DNA of 64,000 nt from the NCBI GenBank assembly GCA_019637355.1, contig JAHBVT010000001.1, positions 2,759,192 to 2,823,191 of the forward strand. Direction: 5' to 3'. The DNA is from Gemmatimonadaceae bacterium (lineage in GTDB: Bacteria > Gemmatimonadota > Gemmatimonadetes > Gemmatimonadales > Gemmatimonadaceae). The position numbers and the translations under genes were made by a program. The notes below the pieces were generated by a model that was not told the DNA's origin, did no database searches, and was given only the letters and a program-made list of their open reading frames with translations. Below, piece after piece: positions 18,048 to 25,593 of this stretch (within the stretch, counting starts at the first letter, position 1; each line of letters begins with the position of its first letter).

Positions 18048-18640
18048 GCGCGCCAGTTCTTCAGCGTCGCCAGCGCCGACGCCAACGCGTCCTTCTCGCG
18101 GGCATCGGTGGCGGTAGCCATCAACAACTCGTAGGTGCCGATGGCGAGCTTCAGCGCGACCGGATCGTTCTCGGCGCTGGCGACGCTGGCGGCATTGTCG
18201 GCCATCGCGGCGTGGGCCAGCTTGTCCTCCGGGAAGCGCGTGGCCACCTGCTGCCAGCGAGTCATCCGCCCGCGCGCTGACGACTCGGTGAGCGCCCAAA
18301 GGTGCCAGGCGGCGCGATTCTGCGGATCGGCCGCCAATGCACGGCCGGCAATCTCCCCGACCACATCCGGCCCACGGCCCGTCAGCCAGTAGGCGTTGGC
18401 GAGGGCGACCAGGGCCTCGGCGTTCTCGGGGTCGCGCTCGACCACCCGCTCGTAAACCGGGCCGGCCACCTCGTGCAGCTCGCGGTATGGCTCCACCGCC
18501 GCGACCAGCACCGCGGTGGAGGCCGTCGCGGCACACACCGCGTCAAGCGCGGCGAGCAACTTGGCGATATCTCCATCGTGCCGATATGCTTTCACCGCGA
18601 CCGCGACGGCGGCGCGCGCATCCTGCGTAGATTGGACCAT
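18044..18640 (-). CDS. Tetratricopeptide-like protein
   Basis: A 198-residue helical cytosolic protein. The central part has TPR-style helix pairs (A-G-P-V-Y-E-R-V-V-E-R-D-P-E-N-A-E-A-L-V and A-G-R-A-L-A-A-D-P-Q-N-R-A-A-W), with the usual D-P-x-N-x-x-A spacing. The C-terminal 60 residues form two more amphipathic helices. No signal or enzyme motif is seen. TPR proteins act as scaffolds; no partner can be named. Its stop overlaps the stop of the convergent response regulator (18044-18047), and its start is 45 bp from the divergent DHp gene. Confidence 0.65.
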   Translation of the reverse strand: MVQSTQDARAAVAVAVKAYRHDGDIAKLLAALDAVCAATASTAVLVAAVEPYRELHEVAGPVYERVVERDPENAEALVALANAYWLTGRGPDVVGEIAGRALAADPQNRAAWHLWALTESSARGRMTRWQQVATRFPEDKLAHAAMADNAASVASAENDPVALKLAIGTYELLMATATDAREKDALASALATLKNWRA

Positions 18641-18685
18641 ACCCTAAAGTTATCGGACCCCCTTGCGCTCGGCACCGGAGACGGC

Positions 18686-18874
18686 GTGGAAGGAACCCCC
18701 AAGAAGTCCCTGCAGCACACGCTCAACAACCCGCTGGCGGGCCTGCTCGCGGAGCTCCAACTGCTGGAGATGGAAGACCTTCCCGATGGGCACCGGGCGG
18801 CCGTGGAGCGCTGCGTGGCCCTCACCCGGCGGCTCGTGGAGATTGTCCGGAACGAGGTGCCGCCCGAGCTGTAG
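18686..18874 (+). CDS. Orphan histidine-kinase dimerisation (DHp-like) domain protein
   Basis: A 62-residue protein from GTG 18686 with GGAG 9 nt upstream. Nearly all of it is one helical hairpin. It starts L-Q-H-T-L-N-N-P-L-A-G-L, which matches the H-box of histidine kinases of the H-x-L-N-N-P-L type, with His11 as the candidate phosphoacceptor. The return helix is R-A-A-V-E-R-C-V-A-L-T-R-R-L-V-E-I-V-R. There is no ATPase domain, in frame or next door. It could be an HPt-like phosphotransfer protein or a dominant partner of a full kinase. The single-domain receiver at 17640 is close by. The family call is by motif; function is inferred. Confidence 0.55.
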   Translation: MEGTPKKSLQHTLNNPLAGLLAELQLLEMEDLPDGHRAAVERCVALTRRLVEIVRNEVPPEL

Positions 18875-18908
18875 CGCAATACCACGAACCCCCCTGCGGG
18901 CCAGAGGG

Positions 18909-18937
18909 TTGCCAAACAGGACCTGAACCCGCATACT
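18909..18937 (+). promoter_or_regulatory. Probable promoter of rho
   Basis: TTGCCA (18909-18914) and CATACT (18932-18937) are separated by 17 bp. They would give an mRNA leader of about 200 nt before the rho start at 19145. Assigned by eye. Confidence 0.5.
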
Positions 18938-19056
18938 GAATCAACCGCCCGTCGCGGTGAGGCCCTTTGCCCACCCGGACGGCCGCGCTCTCAAACGCTC
19001 CCCCGTCGCGCCCATCGCGCGACGTCCCTCGGCCAGATGTGCCGGGATTCGGCTGG

Positions 19057-19074
19057 AATGCGTCGGGACGCATT
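19057..19074. promoter_or_regulatory. Perfect palindrome in the rho leader
   Basis: AATGCGTC and its complement GACGCATT flank a GG centre. With a 2-nt gap it is a better protein-binding site than an RNA hairpin. It lies 70 bp before rho. The 270-bp stretch from 18875 to 19144 holds no gene, only this site, the promoter and a weak GACC/GGTC hairpin near 19115. Confidence 0.4.
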
Positions 19075-19144
19075 GCTTACATCACATCGCTGGCCCGCGG
19101 GAATAGCTCCGCAACGACCCTTTAGTGGTCCTACACCCCTCTGA

Positions 19145-20722
19145 ATGACAGATAGTCCCCGTACTCCCCGTCGCGGGCGCGGCCGTCCGCGCCGCGGCGC
19201 CGCGCCGGATGTCCCCTCGGACGCCGATCCGTACCTCGAGTCCAGCGGCGCCGAGCAGGACGCCTCCTCCCCGTCCGCCGATCGCAGTGAAGCGTCGCCG
19301 CGTGAGGCGACGCCGCGCGAGGCGGCCCCCTCGGACAACGGCCACGACGCGCCCAGTGGCGACGCTGCCGCCGAGCGCGCCGACGGAGAGGCCAACGGCC
19401 GCGAGGGTCGTCCGTGGCAGGACCGCGGTGACCGTGGCGACCGCCCGGAACGCGGAGGCCGAGGGCGACGCGGCCGGCGCCAGCGCGGACGGGGGCGTGG
19501 ACGCGATCGTGGCGATCGCCCCGATCGTCCGGACCGGCGAGACCGCCAGCCCAACGGCAACGACGGGCGCGAGTTCGACAGCACGCCCCCAGTCATCCTG
19601 GTGGTGGATGGCGAGACCAGCGGGTGGTTTGACCCCGCGCGTGACGCCGGATTCATCCGCCGCGCCGAGTTCAGCTACCTGAACGAAGCCGGCGACGCTT
19701 GGGTCCCGCAGCACCTGGTGAAGCAGTACGGCCTGCGCCGCGGCGACCTGATCGAGGCCCGCACCGGCCGCGATGCGCGAGGCCGACTCGCCGTCGCCGA
19801 GATCGTGAGCATCAACGGCGGCGAGCCGGTCGAAGGGCAGAAGCGCCCCGAGTTCCAGACGCTCACCGCCTCGTATCCGGATCGGCGCCTGACGCTGGAG
19901 ACCGGACGGCCGGCCAAGGGAGGCCCCGAACTCACGCGCCGCGCCATCGACCTCATCGCCCCGATCGGCTTCGGCCAGCGCGCCCTGATCGTGGCCCCGG
20001 CCCGCGCCGGCAAGACGATGCTGATGCACGCCATCACCGAAGGCATCGCCATCAACCATCCGACGGCCACGCTGCTGATCCTCCTCGTGGACGAGCGGCC
20101 GGAAGAAGTCAGCGAAGCCATCTCCTGGGGCGTGGGCGAAGTGGTCGCCAGCTCCTTCGACCAGCCGGCCAAGCGGCACGTCGAAGTCGTGGAGATGGTG
20201 ATCGAGCGGTCGCGACGCCTCGTCGAGCAGGGCAAGGACGTGATTATCGTGCTCGACTCGCTGACGCGAATGGCGCGCGCCTTCAACACCGCCGAGCGCG
20301 GCACCGGCCGGACGCTCTCCGGCGGCCTCGACACCTCGGCGATGGCCAAGCCCAAGGCCTTCTTCGGCTCGGCGCGCAACATCCTCCCGCAGCACGGCGG
20401 CGGCTCGCTGACGATCATCGCCACCGCGCTGGTGGAGACCGGCTCGCGGATGGACGACGTGATCTTCGAGGAGTTCAAGGGCACGGGCAACTGCGAGATC
20501 AAGCTCGACCGCTCGCTGGCCGAGAAGCGCATCTTCCCGGCCTTCGACATCGCGACCAGCGGCACGCGCCGCGAGGAGAAGCTCTACAAGGTGGAGCAGA
20601 TCGACGCGATCTACACGCTGCGCCGCGGCCTCCAGCAGATGCCGCCGCAGGCGGCGATGGAATGGCTGATCAAGCGGATCGCGGGGACGACGAGCAACGA
20701 CGCGCTGTTGGCAGGGCTGTAG
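19145..20722 (+). CDS. rho: Transcription termination factor Rho with RG/D-rich N-terminal extension
   Basis: A 525-residue hexameric RNA helicase that terminates transcription. Residues about 145-225 are the cold-shock RNA-binding domain (A-G-F-I-R-R-A-E-F-S-Y-L and Y-G-L-R-R-G-D-L-I). The ATPase follows, with Walker A A-P-A-R-A-G-K-T (usual form A-P-P-K-A-G-K-T), Walker B V-I-I-V-L-D-S-L-T-R, Q-loop S-G-G-L-D-T-S-A and R-loop F-K-G-T-G-N-C-E-I-K-L-D-R. The normal N-terminal helix bundle seems absent. In its place are about 140 disordered residues, with R-G-R-G-R near the start and a D-R-G-D-R and R-G-R tract at 95-135. Such inserts are known in other phyla and bind RNA. It is monocistronic, with an inverted repeat after the stop. 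Confidence 0.95.
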   Translation: MTDSPRTPRRGRGRPRRGAAPDVPSDADPYLESSGAEQDASSPSADRSEASPREATPREAAPSDNGHDAPSGDAAAERADGEANGREGRPWQDRGDRGDRPERGGRGRRGRRQRGRGRGRDRGDRPDRPDRRDRQPNGNDGREFDSTPPVILVVDGETSGWFDPARDAGFIRRAEFSYLNEAGDAWVPQHLVKQYGLRRGDLIEARTGRDARGRLAVAEIVSINGGEPVEGQKRPEFQTLTASYPDRRLTLETGRPAKGGPELTRRAIDLIAPIGFGQRALIVAPARAGKTMLMHAITEGIAINHPTATLLILLVDERPEEVSEAISWGVGEVVASSFDQPAKRHVEVVEMVIERSRRLVEQGKDVIIVLDSLTRMARAFNTAERGTGRTLSGGLDTSAMAKPKAFFGSARNILPQHGGGSLTIIATALVETGSRMDDVIFEEFKGTGNCEIKLDRSLAEKRIFPAFDIATSGTRREEKLYKVEQIDAIYTLRRGLQQMPPQAAMEWLIKRIAGTTSNDALLAGL

Positions 20723-20735
20723 ACGGCGAACTTCT

Positions 20736-20824
20736 GACGGATGACGGATGACGGATGCAAAGGCGGAACGGCGCGAGGCAGATTGCTCTCGCGCCGTTCT
20801 AGCATTCGTCATCCGTCATCCGTC
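20736..20824. repeat. Intergenic inverted repeat built from ATCCGTC units (copy 2), with central hairpin
   Basis: Outer arms 20736-20758 and 20802-20824 match in 22 of 23 positions. Inside lies a perfect 12-bp stem (20766-20777 with 20788-20799, 10-nt loop). It sits between the convergent ends of rho and the dipeptidase and probably serves as a two-way terminator or mRNA end structure. It belongs to the same family as 10483-10567. Confidence 0.8.
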
Positions 20825-20830
20825 CAAAAC

Positions 20831-22213
20831 TCACCCCTTGGCCAACTCGTCCCACAGGGACGCAACCGCCCGCATCCCCTTCGTAAAGTTCTCCACCGCC
20901 ATCCACTCGTCGGGCGCGTGGGCGTTCTCGCCGGGGAGGCCGAAGCCGATGAGGAGCACGGGGGCGCCGAGGATCTGGGCGAAGTCGTTGACGACGGGAA
21001 TCGAGCCGCCTTCGCCGGTGATCACCGGAGCGCGACCGAAGGCGGACTCGAGGGCACGCGCAGCCGCGTCGTAGATCGGGCCGTCGAGCTCGGCACGCCA
21101 GGGATGGCCGCCGTGCAGCTCGGTCACCTTCACGCTGATGCCCTTGGGTGCGTGCTTGCGCACGTGGCGCTCGACGAGCTTGGCGATCGCCTTCGGGTCT
21201 TGGTCCGGCACGAGACGGCAACTGACCTTGAGCATCGCCTGGCCGGGCAGCACGGTCTTGGCGCCTTCGCCGGTGTAGCCGCTGAGCAGGCCGTTCACTT
21301 CGCAGGTGGGACGTGTCCAGAGCTTCTCGAGCGTGGTGTAGCCCGGCTCGCCGCCGAGGTCCGTGACGCCGAGCTGCGCCTTGAACTCGGCTTCGTCGAA
21401 CGGCAGCTCACGCATCCCGACGCGCACGGCATCCGGAAACGGGCGCACGGCATCGTAGAAGCCATCAATGGCGATGCGACCGTCGGCGTCGTGGAAGCTC
21501 GCGACGATGCGCGCGAGCGCGGCGGCCGGATTCACGACGGCGCCACCGTACATCCCCGAATGCAGGTCGGAGTTCGGACCGGTGACGTCCAGCTGCAGGT
21601 AGGCGAGGCCGCGCAGCGAGCTGAGGATGCTGGGAATGCCCGGCGCAAACATCGTCGAGTCGGAGATGACGACGGCGTCGCACTTGAGGCGTTCGCGGTG
21701 CGCCTTCACGAAATCGGCGAGGTGCTCGGAACCGACTTCTTCCTCCCCTTCCGCGAGCACGACCACATTCACCGGCAGCGTGCCGCGCGTGGCGAGATGT
21801 GCCTCGAGCGCCCCGATGTGCAGCCAGAGCTGGCCTTTGTCGTCGACGCTGCCGCGCGCGAAGATCTTGCCGTCGCGGATGGTAGGCTCGAAGGCCGGTG
21901 AGGTCCACAGCTCGAGCGGCTCAGCCGGCTGGACGTCATAGTGCCCGTAGATGAGCACCGTCGGTGCGCCGGCCGGCGCCTTGCGCCACTCGGCGAGCAC
22001 GATGGGATGCCCCGGCGTCTCGAGCGTCTCGACCGTCATTCCGATGCGGGCACACTGGCCGTGGAACCAGGCCGCCGCCGCCTGCATATCGGCCTTGTGC
22101 TCCGAGCGCGCCGAGACGGATGGGATGCGCAGGAAGGCGAAGAGGTCGTCGAGCAGGCGCTGGTCGTTGGCGTCGAGCCAGGCCGAGAGTTGCGGATCAA
22201 GTGACGCGGACAT
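20831..22213 (-). CDS. M20 family dipeptidase
   Basis: A 461-residue di-zinc peptidase of the CNDP-like dipeptidase branch. The metal and catalytic residues are in Y-G-H-Y-D-V-Q-P, G-S-V-D-D-K-G-Q-L (bridging Asp), E-G-E-E-E-V-G-S (general base and ligand Glu), V-I-S-D-S and, near the end, E-N-A-H-A-P-D-E-W. The lid domain has S-D-L-H-S-G-M-Y-G-G. It should split dipeptides or similar amides in the cytosol, since no signal peptide is seen from ATG 22213. It starts 2 nt after the glycosyltransferase stop, as the last gene of the psd operon. A longer in-frame ORF to 22267 has no better start. Confidence 0.9.
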   Translation of the reverse strand: MSASLDPQLSAWLDANDQRLLDDLFAFLRIPSVSARSEHKADMQAAAAWFHGQCARIGMTVETLETPGHPIVLAEWRKAPAGAPTVLIYGHYDVQPAEPLELWTSPAFEPTIRDGKIFARGSVDDKGQLWLHIGALEAHLATRGTLPVNVVVLAEGEEEVGSEHLADFVKAHRERLKCDAVVISDSTMFAPGIPSILSSLRGLAYLQLDVTGPNSDLHSGMYGGAVVNPAAALARIVASFHDADGRIAIDGFYDAVRPFPDAVRVGMRELPFDEAEFKAQLGVTDLGGEPGYTTLEKLWTRPTCEVNGLLSGYTGEGAKTVLPGQAMLKVSCRLVPDQDPKAIAKLVERHVRKHAPKGISVKVTELHGGHPWRAELDGPIYDAAARALESAFGRAPVITGEGGSIPVVNDFAQILGAPVLLIGFGLPGENAHAPDEWMAVENFTKGMRAVASLWDELAKG

Positions 22214-22215
22214 TG

Positions 22216-23730
22216 TCAGGGACGGACGAGAGGATCGTTGGGATCGGCGGGCCAGCTGCCCCGCCACGAGGTGAGCGTCCAGCTGCGACGCTGGGCCACG
22301 GCTTGGCCGCGGTGCTCGACGGCGATGACGTCACCGCGCGCGGCAGATTCGAAGTGCGGGCGCAGCGTCTCGATCAGCGCCGGGTTCGCCGAGGTGTCGG
22401 GCAGCACGAGTACCAGCGATGCGCCGGTGATGGCAACGTCCGTGAAGCGCGGCCAGAGATCGTATTGGTTGCGGCGTCCACCAGTGTTGATGGCGGAGAC
22501 TGTTGGACGACCGTCGCCGTACCACGCCATCAGTGCGGCATCCTGGTACCGCGTCGCGGCGAGAAACGCTCGGCCCGGGCCCACCGACTCTGCGGCACGC
22601 TCGGCGCCCGCCGCCAGCGCGGACCAACCGTAGAGTCGGTTGGCGGGATCGCGCCGCGGCGCGATCGGCAGGAAGGGCCAGGCAACGTGCACGAGCACGA
22701 GCGCCGTAAGCGCGCCCGACAGCCAGACGGCGCGGCGCTCCCACACGCTACGGGCGGCGGAAGATCCCGCAGCAAGCAGCGCCAACGCGGGCAGCCAGGC
22801 GATGGCAGGCCAGTTGGCCTCGACGGACTTTCGCGTCGCGCTGTAGACGAAGAACCCGAGGCAGAACACGGCGCTGATGGCCAGCAGGAAGCGTCGCGCC
22901 TCCTGCTTGGGATCCATCGCACGGTGAATGGCGTGCAGCAGCAGCACGAAGAGGATCGGCGTGACGAGCGCCGCCTGACCGCCGAGGAGGTCGAGCTCGC
23001 GCTGCCACCAGCTTCCGCGTGCTGTGCTGCCGAGTCCGTGCCCAAGCTGGAAGCGGAACGCGATCCAGTCGTGCGTGGCGTTCCAGTGCAGCACGGGCAG
23101 CATCACCAGCGACGCAACGGCGACGGCCAGGTACGGTCCGGGGCGCCGGAGCTGCGAGCGCAGTCCGGGATGCACGATGATCGCGAGCGTGGCGGCCATC
23201 GGCAGGAGCACGGCGGTGAACTTGGACGCCATCGCGATGCCGATGGCGACGCCGGCGCCGACCCAGGCGCCGAGCGCCGCTGCGCGCGATGCCGCGGGGT
23301 CGAGCGCACGGAGGAGTAAGGCCAGCGTCATTGCCAACGCGGCGAGTAGCGGCGCGTCCGGCGTTGCCAGCACGAAGCCGACGGTGAAAGGAGTCGCCGC
23401 CAGCAGCAGCGAGGCAAATCGTGCGGCCGCCGCGCCGGCGAGCCGCTCCGCGACATCCATCAACGCAAACGCCGCGACGGCGCCGCAGAGCACGGGAAAC
23501 AACCGCACGCCAAGCGTAGTGTCGCCGAAGAGCGCGGTGCCATAGGCGATGAGCCAGGCGATGACGGGCGGATGGTCGAAGTAGCCGAAGGCTAGGTGCC
23601 GCGACCACTCCCAGTAGTAGGCCTCGTCGGCGACGAGCGGAAGCGAAGCCGCCAACACGAGGCGCAGGGCCGTCGCCGCCAGCACGATGGCGCCGGCGTG
23701 TTGCCGCAGGGTGGTGTCGGAGGCTGTCAT
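22216..23730 (-). CDS. Membrane glycosyltransferase, GT39/PMT (ArnT-like) type
   Basis: A 504-residue integral membrane protein. The first membrane segment (about 10-27) is followed by A-D-E-A-Y-Y-W-E-W-S and F-D-H-P-P-V-I-A-W. This is the E-x-Y-Y-x-x-W ... D-H-P-P pattern of PMT_2/ArnT-type transferases, in which the acidic residue of the first periplasmic loop is catalytic. About ten further hydrophobic segments and a periplasmic C-terminal domain (from about 390) follow. It should use a polyprenyl-phosphate sugar to modify a lipid or protein on the outer face. The acceptor is unknown; neighbours psd and the zinc ribbon suggest envelope lipid work. ATG 23730 follows the zinc-ribbon stop by 13 bp. 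Confidence 0.8.
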   Translation of the reverse strand: MTASDTTLRQHAGAIVLAATALRLVLAASLPLVADEAYYWEWSRHLAFGYFDHPPVIAWLIAYGTALFGDTTLGVRLFPVLCGAVAAFALMDVAERLAGAAAARFASLLLAATPFTVGFVLATPDAPLLAALAMTLALLLRALDPAASRAAALGAWVGAGVAIGIAMASKFTAVLLPMAATLAIIVHPGLRSQLRRPGPYLAVAVASLVMLPVLHWNATHDWIAFRFQLGHGLGSTARGSWWQRELDLLGGQAALVTPILFVLLLHAIHRAMDPKQEARRFLLAISAVFCLGFFVYSATRKSVEANWPAIAWLPALALLAAGSSAARSVWERRAVWLSGALTALVLVHVAWPFLPIAPRRDPANRLYGWSALAAGAERAAESVGPGRAFLAATRYQDAALMAWYGDGRPTVSAINTGGRRNQYDLWPRFTDVAITGASLVLVLPDTSANPALIETLRPHFESAARGDVIAVEHRGQAVAQRRSWTLTSWRGSWPADPNDPLVRP

Positions 23731-23743
23731 CGTCGGCGGCGCG

Positions 23744-23887
23744 TCAGAGGTCGGCACAGGACTTGTTGATCTGCCGACAATCATCGCAGATGAGCTTGCA
23801 CTTGCGCCAGCGCAACGCCGTGCTGCCGCAGTAGTCGCAGGTCTCGCCTGTGGCGGGCCCGTCGGGTTGTGCGGTCGCGTCGCTCAT
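23744..23887 (-). CDS. 47-residue zinc-ribbon protein
   Basis: A very short protein with a disordered N-terminus (residues 1-15) and a Cys-rich core: C-D-Y-C, then K-C-K-L-I-C-D-D-C and a final K-S-C. The two C-x-x-C pairs (16/19 and 33/36) fit one zinc ion. ATG 23887 overlaps the stop of psd as ATGA, so translation is coupled. I know of no function for such proteins beside phosphatidylserine decarboxylase. A regulator or an assembly factor for the operon is possible. The coupling and clean Cys spacing argue that it is real. Confidence 0.65.
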   Translation of the reverse strand: MSDATAQPDGPATGETCDYCGSTALRWRKCKLICDDCRQINKSCADL

Positions 23888-24738
23888 CGTGCGAGCGAGG
23901 CCATCGCCTCGCCCATCCGCGTGGGACGTGCCGGCGCCCATCCGTCGGTGAAGCGCACACCCGGCGCCGGAAACAGCATCACGACGGTGGAGCCGAGCAG
24001 AAAGCGTCCCATCTCGGCGCCCTGCGCGAGTTCGACCGCATCGGCTCCGCGCTCGGCGTACTCCCAACTGCGCACGATGCCCGGCCGCGGTGGGTTCACA
24101 ACGCCGTGCCAAATGGTGGCCATACTGCCGACAATCGTCGCGCCGACGAGCACCAGCGCGAAGGGGCCGAAGGCCGTCTCGAAGTGGCAGACGACGCGCT
24201 CGTTGCGCGCGAAGAGTCCCGGCACACCCGCGACCGTCGCGGGGTTCACCGAGAACAGGTCGCCCGGCACGTGCACCATCTGTGTGAGGCGTCCGGCCAC
24301 CGGCATATGGATGCGGTGGTAGTCGCGCGGGCTGAGGTAGATCGTCGCGAAGCTGCCGCCGAGGAAGCGTGCGGCTCGGGCGGCATCCCCGCCGAGCAGC
24401 GCCGTGGCCGTGTAGTCGTGGCCCTTGGCCTGCACGAGTCGTTCGCCGTCGAGCGCGCCGACGACGCTCACGGCGCCATCTACCGGGCAGACGAAGTCCG
24501 CTTGTGCGAGCGGGCGCGCACCCGCGCGCAGCGGGCGCGTGAAGAACTCGTTGAAGCTCGCGTAGCTGGCCGGATCGGGATTCGCGGCCTCGGCCATCTC
24601 GACGCCGTAGCGCTTCGCGAACCAGCGGATTGCGGCAGTGGTCACGCCGCCGAGCTCGGCGCTCGCGAAGGCACCGGCACAGACCGTAAGGAGCCGCTTT
24701 GGCAGGACGTATTGGAGCGTGACGAACGGAGAGGGCAC
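23884..24738 (-). CDS. psd: Phosphatidylserine decarboxylase proenzyme
   Basis: A 284-residue membrane-associated enzyme that turns phosphatidylserine into phosphatidylethanolamine. It is made as a proenzyme that cuts itself before the Ser of L-G-S-T (here F-L-L-G-S-T-V-V, about residue 254) and turns that Ser into the pyruvoyl cofactor. Also visible are F-N-E-F-F-T-R-P, V-C-P-V-D-G-A-V (Asp of the self-cleavage triad), S-P-R-D-Y-H-R-I-H-M-P and H-F-E-T-A-F-G-P-F-A-L-V-L-V-G-A. Length fits the long, E. coli-like class. The start is GTG 24738, first gene of the minus-strand operon psd - zinc ribbon - glycosyltransferase - dipeptidase. No pssA is in the window. Confidence 0.95.
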   Translation of the reverse strand: MPSPFVTLQYVLPKRLLTVCAGAFASAELGGVTTAAIRWFAKRYGVEMAEAANPDPASYASFNEFFTRPLRAGARPLAQADFVCPVDGAVSVVGALDGERLVQAKGHDYTATALLGGDAARAARFLGGSFATIYLSPRDYHRIHMPVAGRLTQMVHVPGDLFSVNPATVAGVPGLFARNERVVCHFETAFGPFALVLVGATIVGSMATIWHGVVNPPRPGIVRSWEYAERGADAVELAQGAEMGRFLLGSTVVMLFPAPGVRFTDGWAPARPTRMGEAMASLAR

Positions 24739-24942
24739 GGGGGATGCTGTAGAGGACCTTGATTCCTAAAGCTATCGCGACGCGAGGCAGATATGCTCGC
24801 AAGTCCCGCGGACCAGAGCCGATGTGCAGCTCGTCCCGCGCGGGGCACGGTCGGTCCCGTAGCGCTGGGATCTCCCGTCCCTGTGCCGGATGCTTCCAGC
24901 AGACTGTAGTCTCACGGGCCAACTTCTCTCCAGGTCGCTCCG

Positions 24943-25494
24943 ATGCACGCTCGTCCTGCTATCCCATTTCTCGTGGCGGCGAGCGCGTTGCTCACCGGGC
25001 TTGGGTGTGCCCAGGAACCGACCGGGCCGAGCCGCCAGTTCGCGATTCCGGCGAATCCCAAGCTGATTGCCGAGGCCACCGCGTGGGACGGCGCGATGCA
25101 CGTAGACTGCTGGATCGATTTCTCGGTGCATCTCGAGCCCCGCGGCGACCATTGGTTCGGCACGTGGGGCGGCGAGGCGCACCGCAAGGCGGTCGATGCA
25201 ACCGGGGCCGGCGTGGCGTACTTCGCTGACGCGTTCAGCCAAGTCCGCGTCGACGTCAGCCCGACCGGTGCCGTGACGTTGGCGACCTACCGCGATGATG
25301 CACTGCTGTCGCCCTCAGGCGACAGCCGCTTCTGGGACGGCATCCTGGAGTTCCGCGGGAGGATGGTTCCGGTGGAGCATCCGATCATCGCGGAGGGCGA
25401 GTGGTCGTGCCGGCCGATGGATACGCACGATGATAGCATCGGGACGGTGACGGGCATCTGGCAGCTCGTGCGGGAGTACGCGCCGCCGGGTTGA
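24943..25494 (+). CDS. Lipoprotein of unknown function
   Basis: A 183-residue protein with a lipoprotein signal: positive end, hydrophobic core (F-L-V-A-A-S-A-L-L) and lipobox L-T-G-L-G-C, Cys22. The mature part is beta-rich with many Trp residues (T-A-W-D-G-A-M-H-V-D-C-W-I-D-F, H-W-F-G-T-W-G-G and E-G-E-W-S-C-R-P) and two Cys that could pair. No known domain is recognised. It should sit on the outer or inner membrane, facing the periplasm. The 204-bp region upstream holds no gene and separates it from psd on the other strand. Confidence 0.65.
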   Translation: MHARPAIPFLVAASALLTGLGCAQEPTGPSRQFAIPANPKLIAEATAWDGAMHVDCWIDFSVHLEPRGDHWFGTWGGEAHRKAVDATGAGVAYFADAFSQVRVDVSPTGAVTLATYRDDALLSPSGDSRFWDGILEFRGRMVPVEHPIIAEGEWSCRPMDTHDDSIGTVTGIWQLVREYAPPG

Positions 25495-25593
25495 GTGGTA
25501 CCCGTACACGTTTGCTCGGAGTGACCGCTACCCCTACGTTCTGTTCAGAGGGCAGACCGCACCGCAGCTTCGGCCAGACTTCACCGAGAGAAG

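Noticed and set aside
19082-20812. A 576-codon minus-strand frame across rho
   Set aside because: The opposite frame of rho has no family features; rho is unmistakable.
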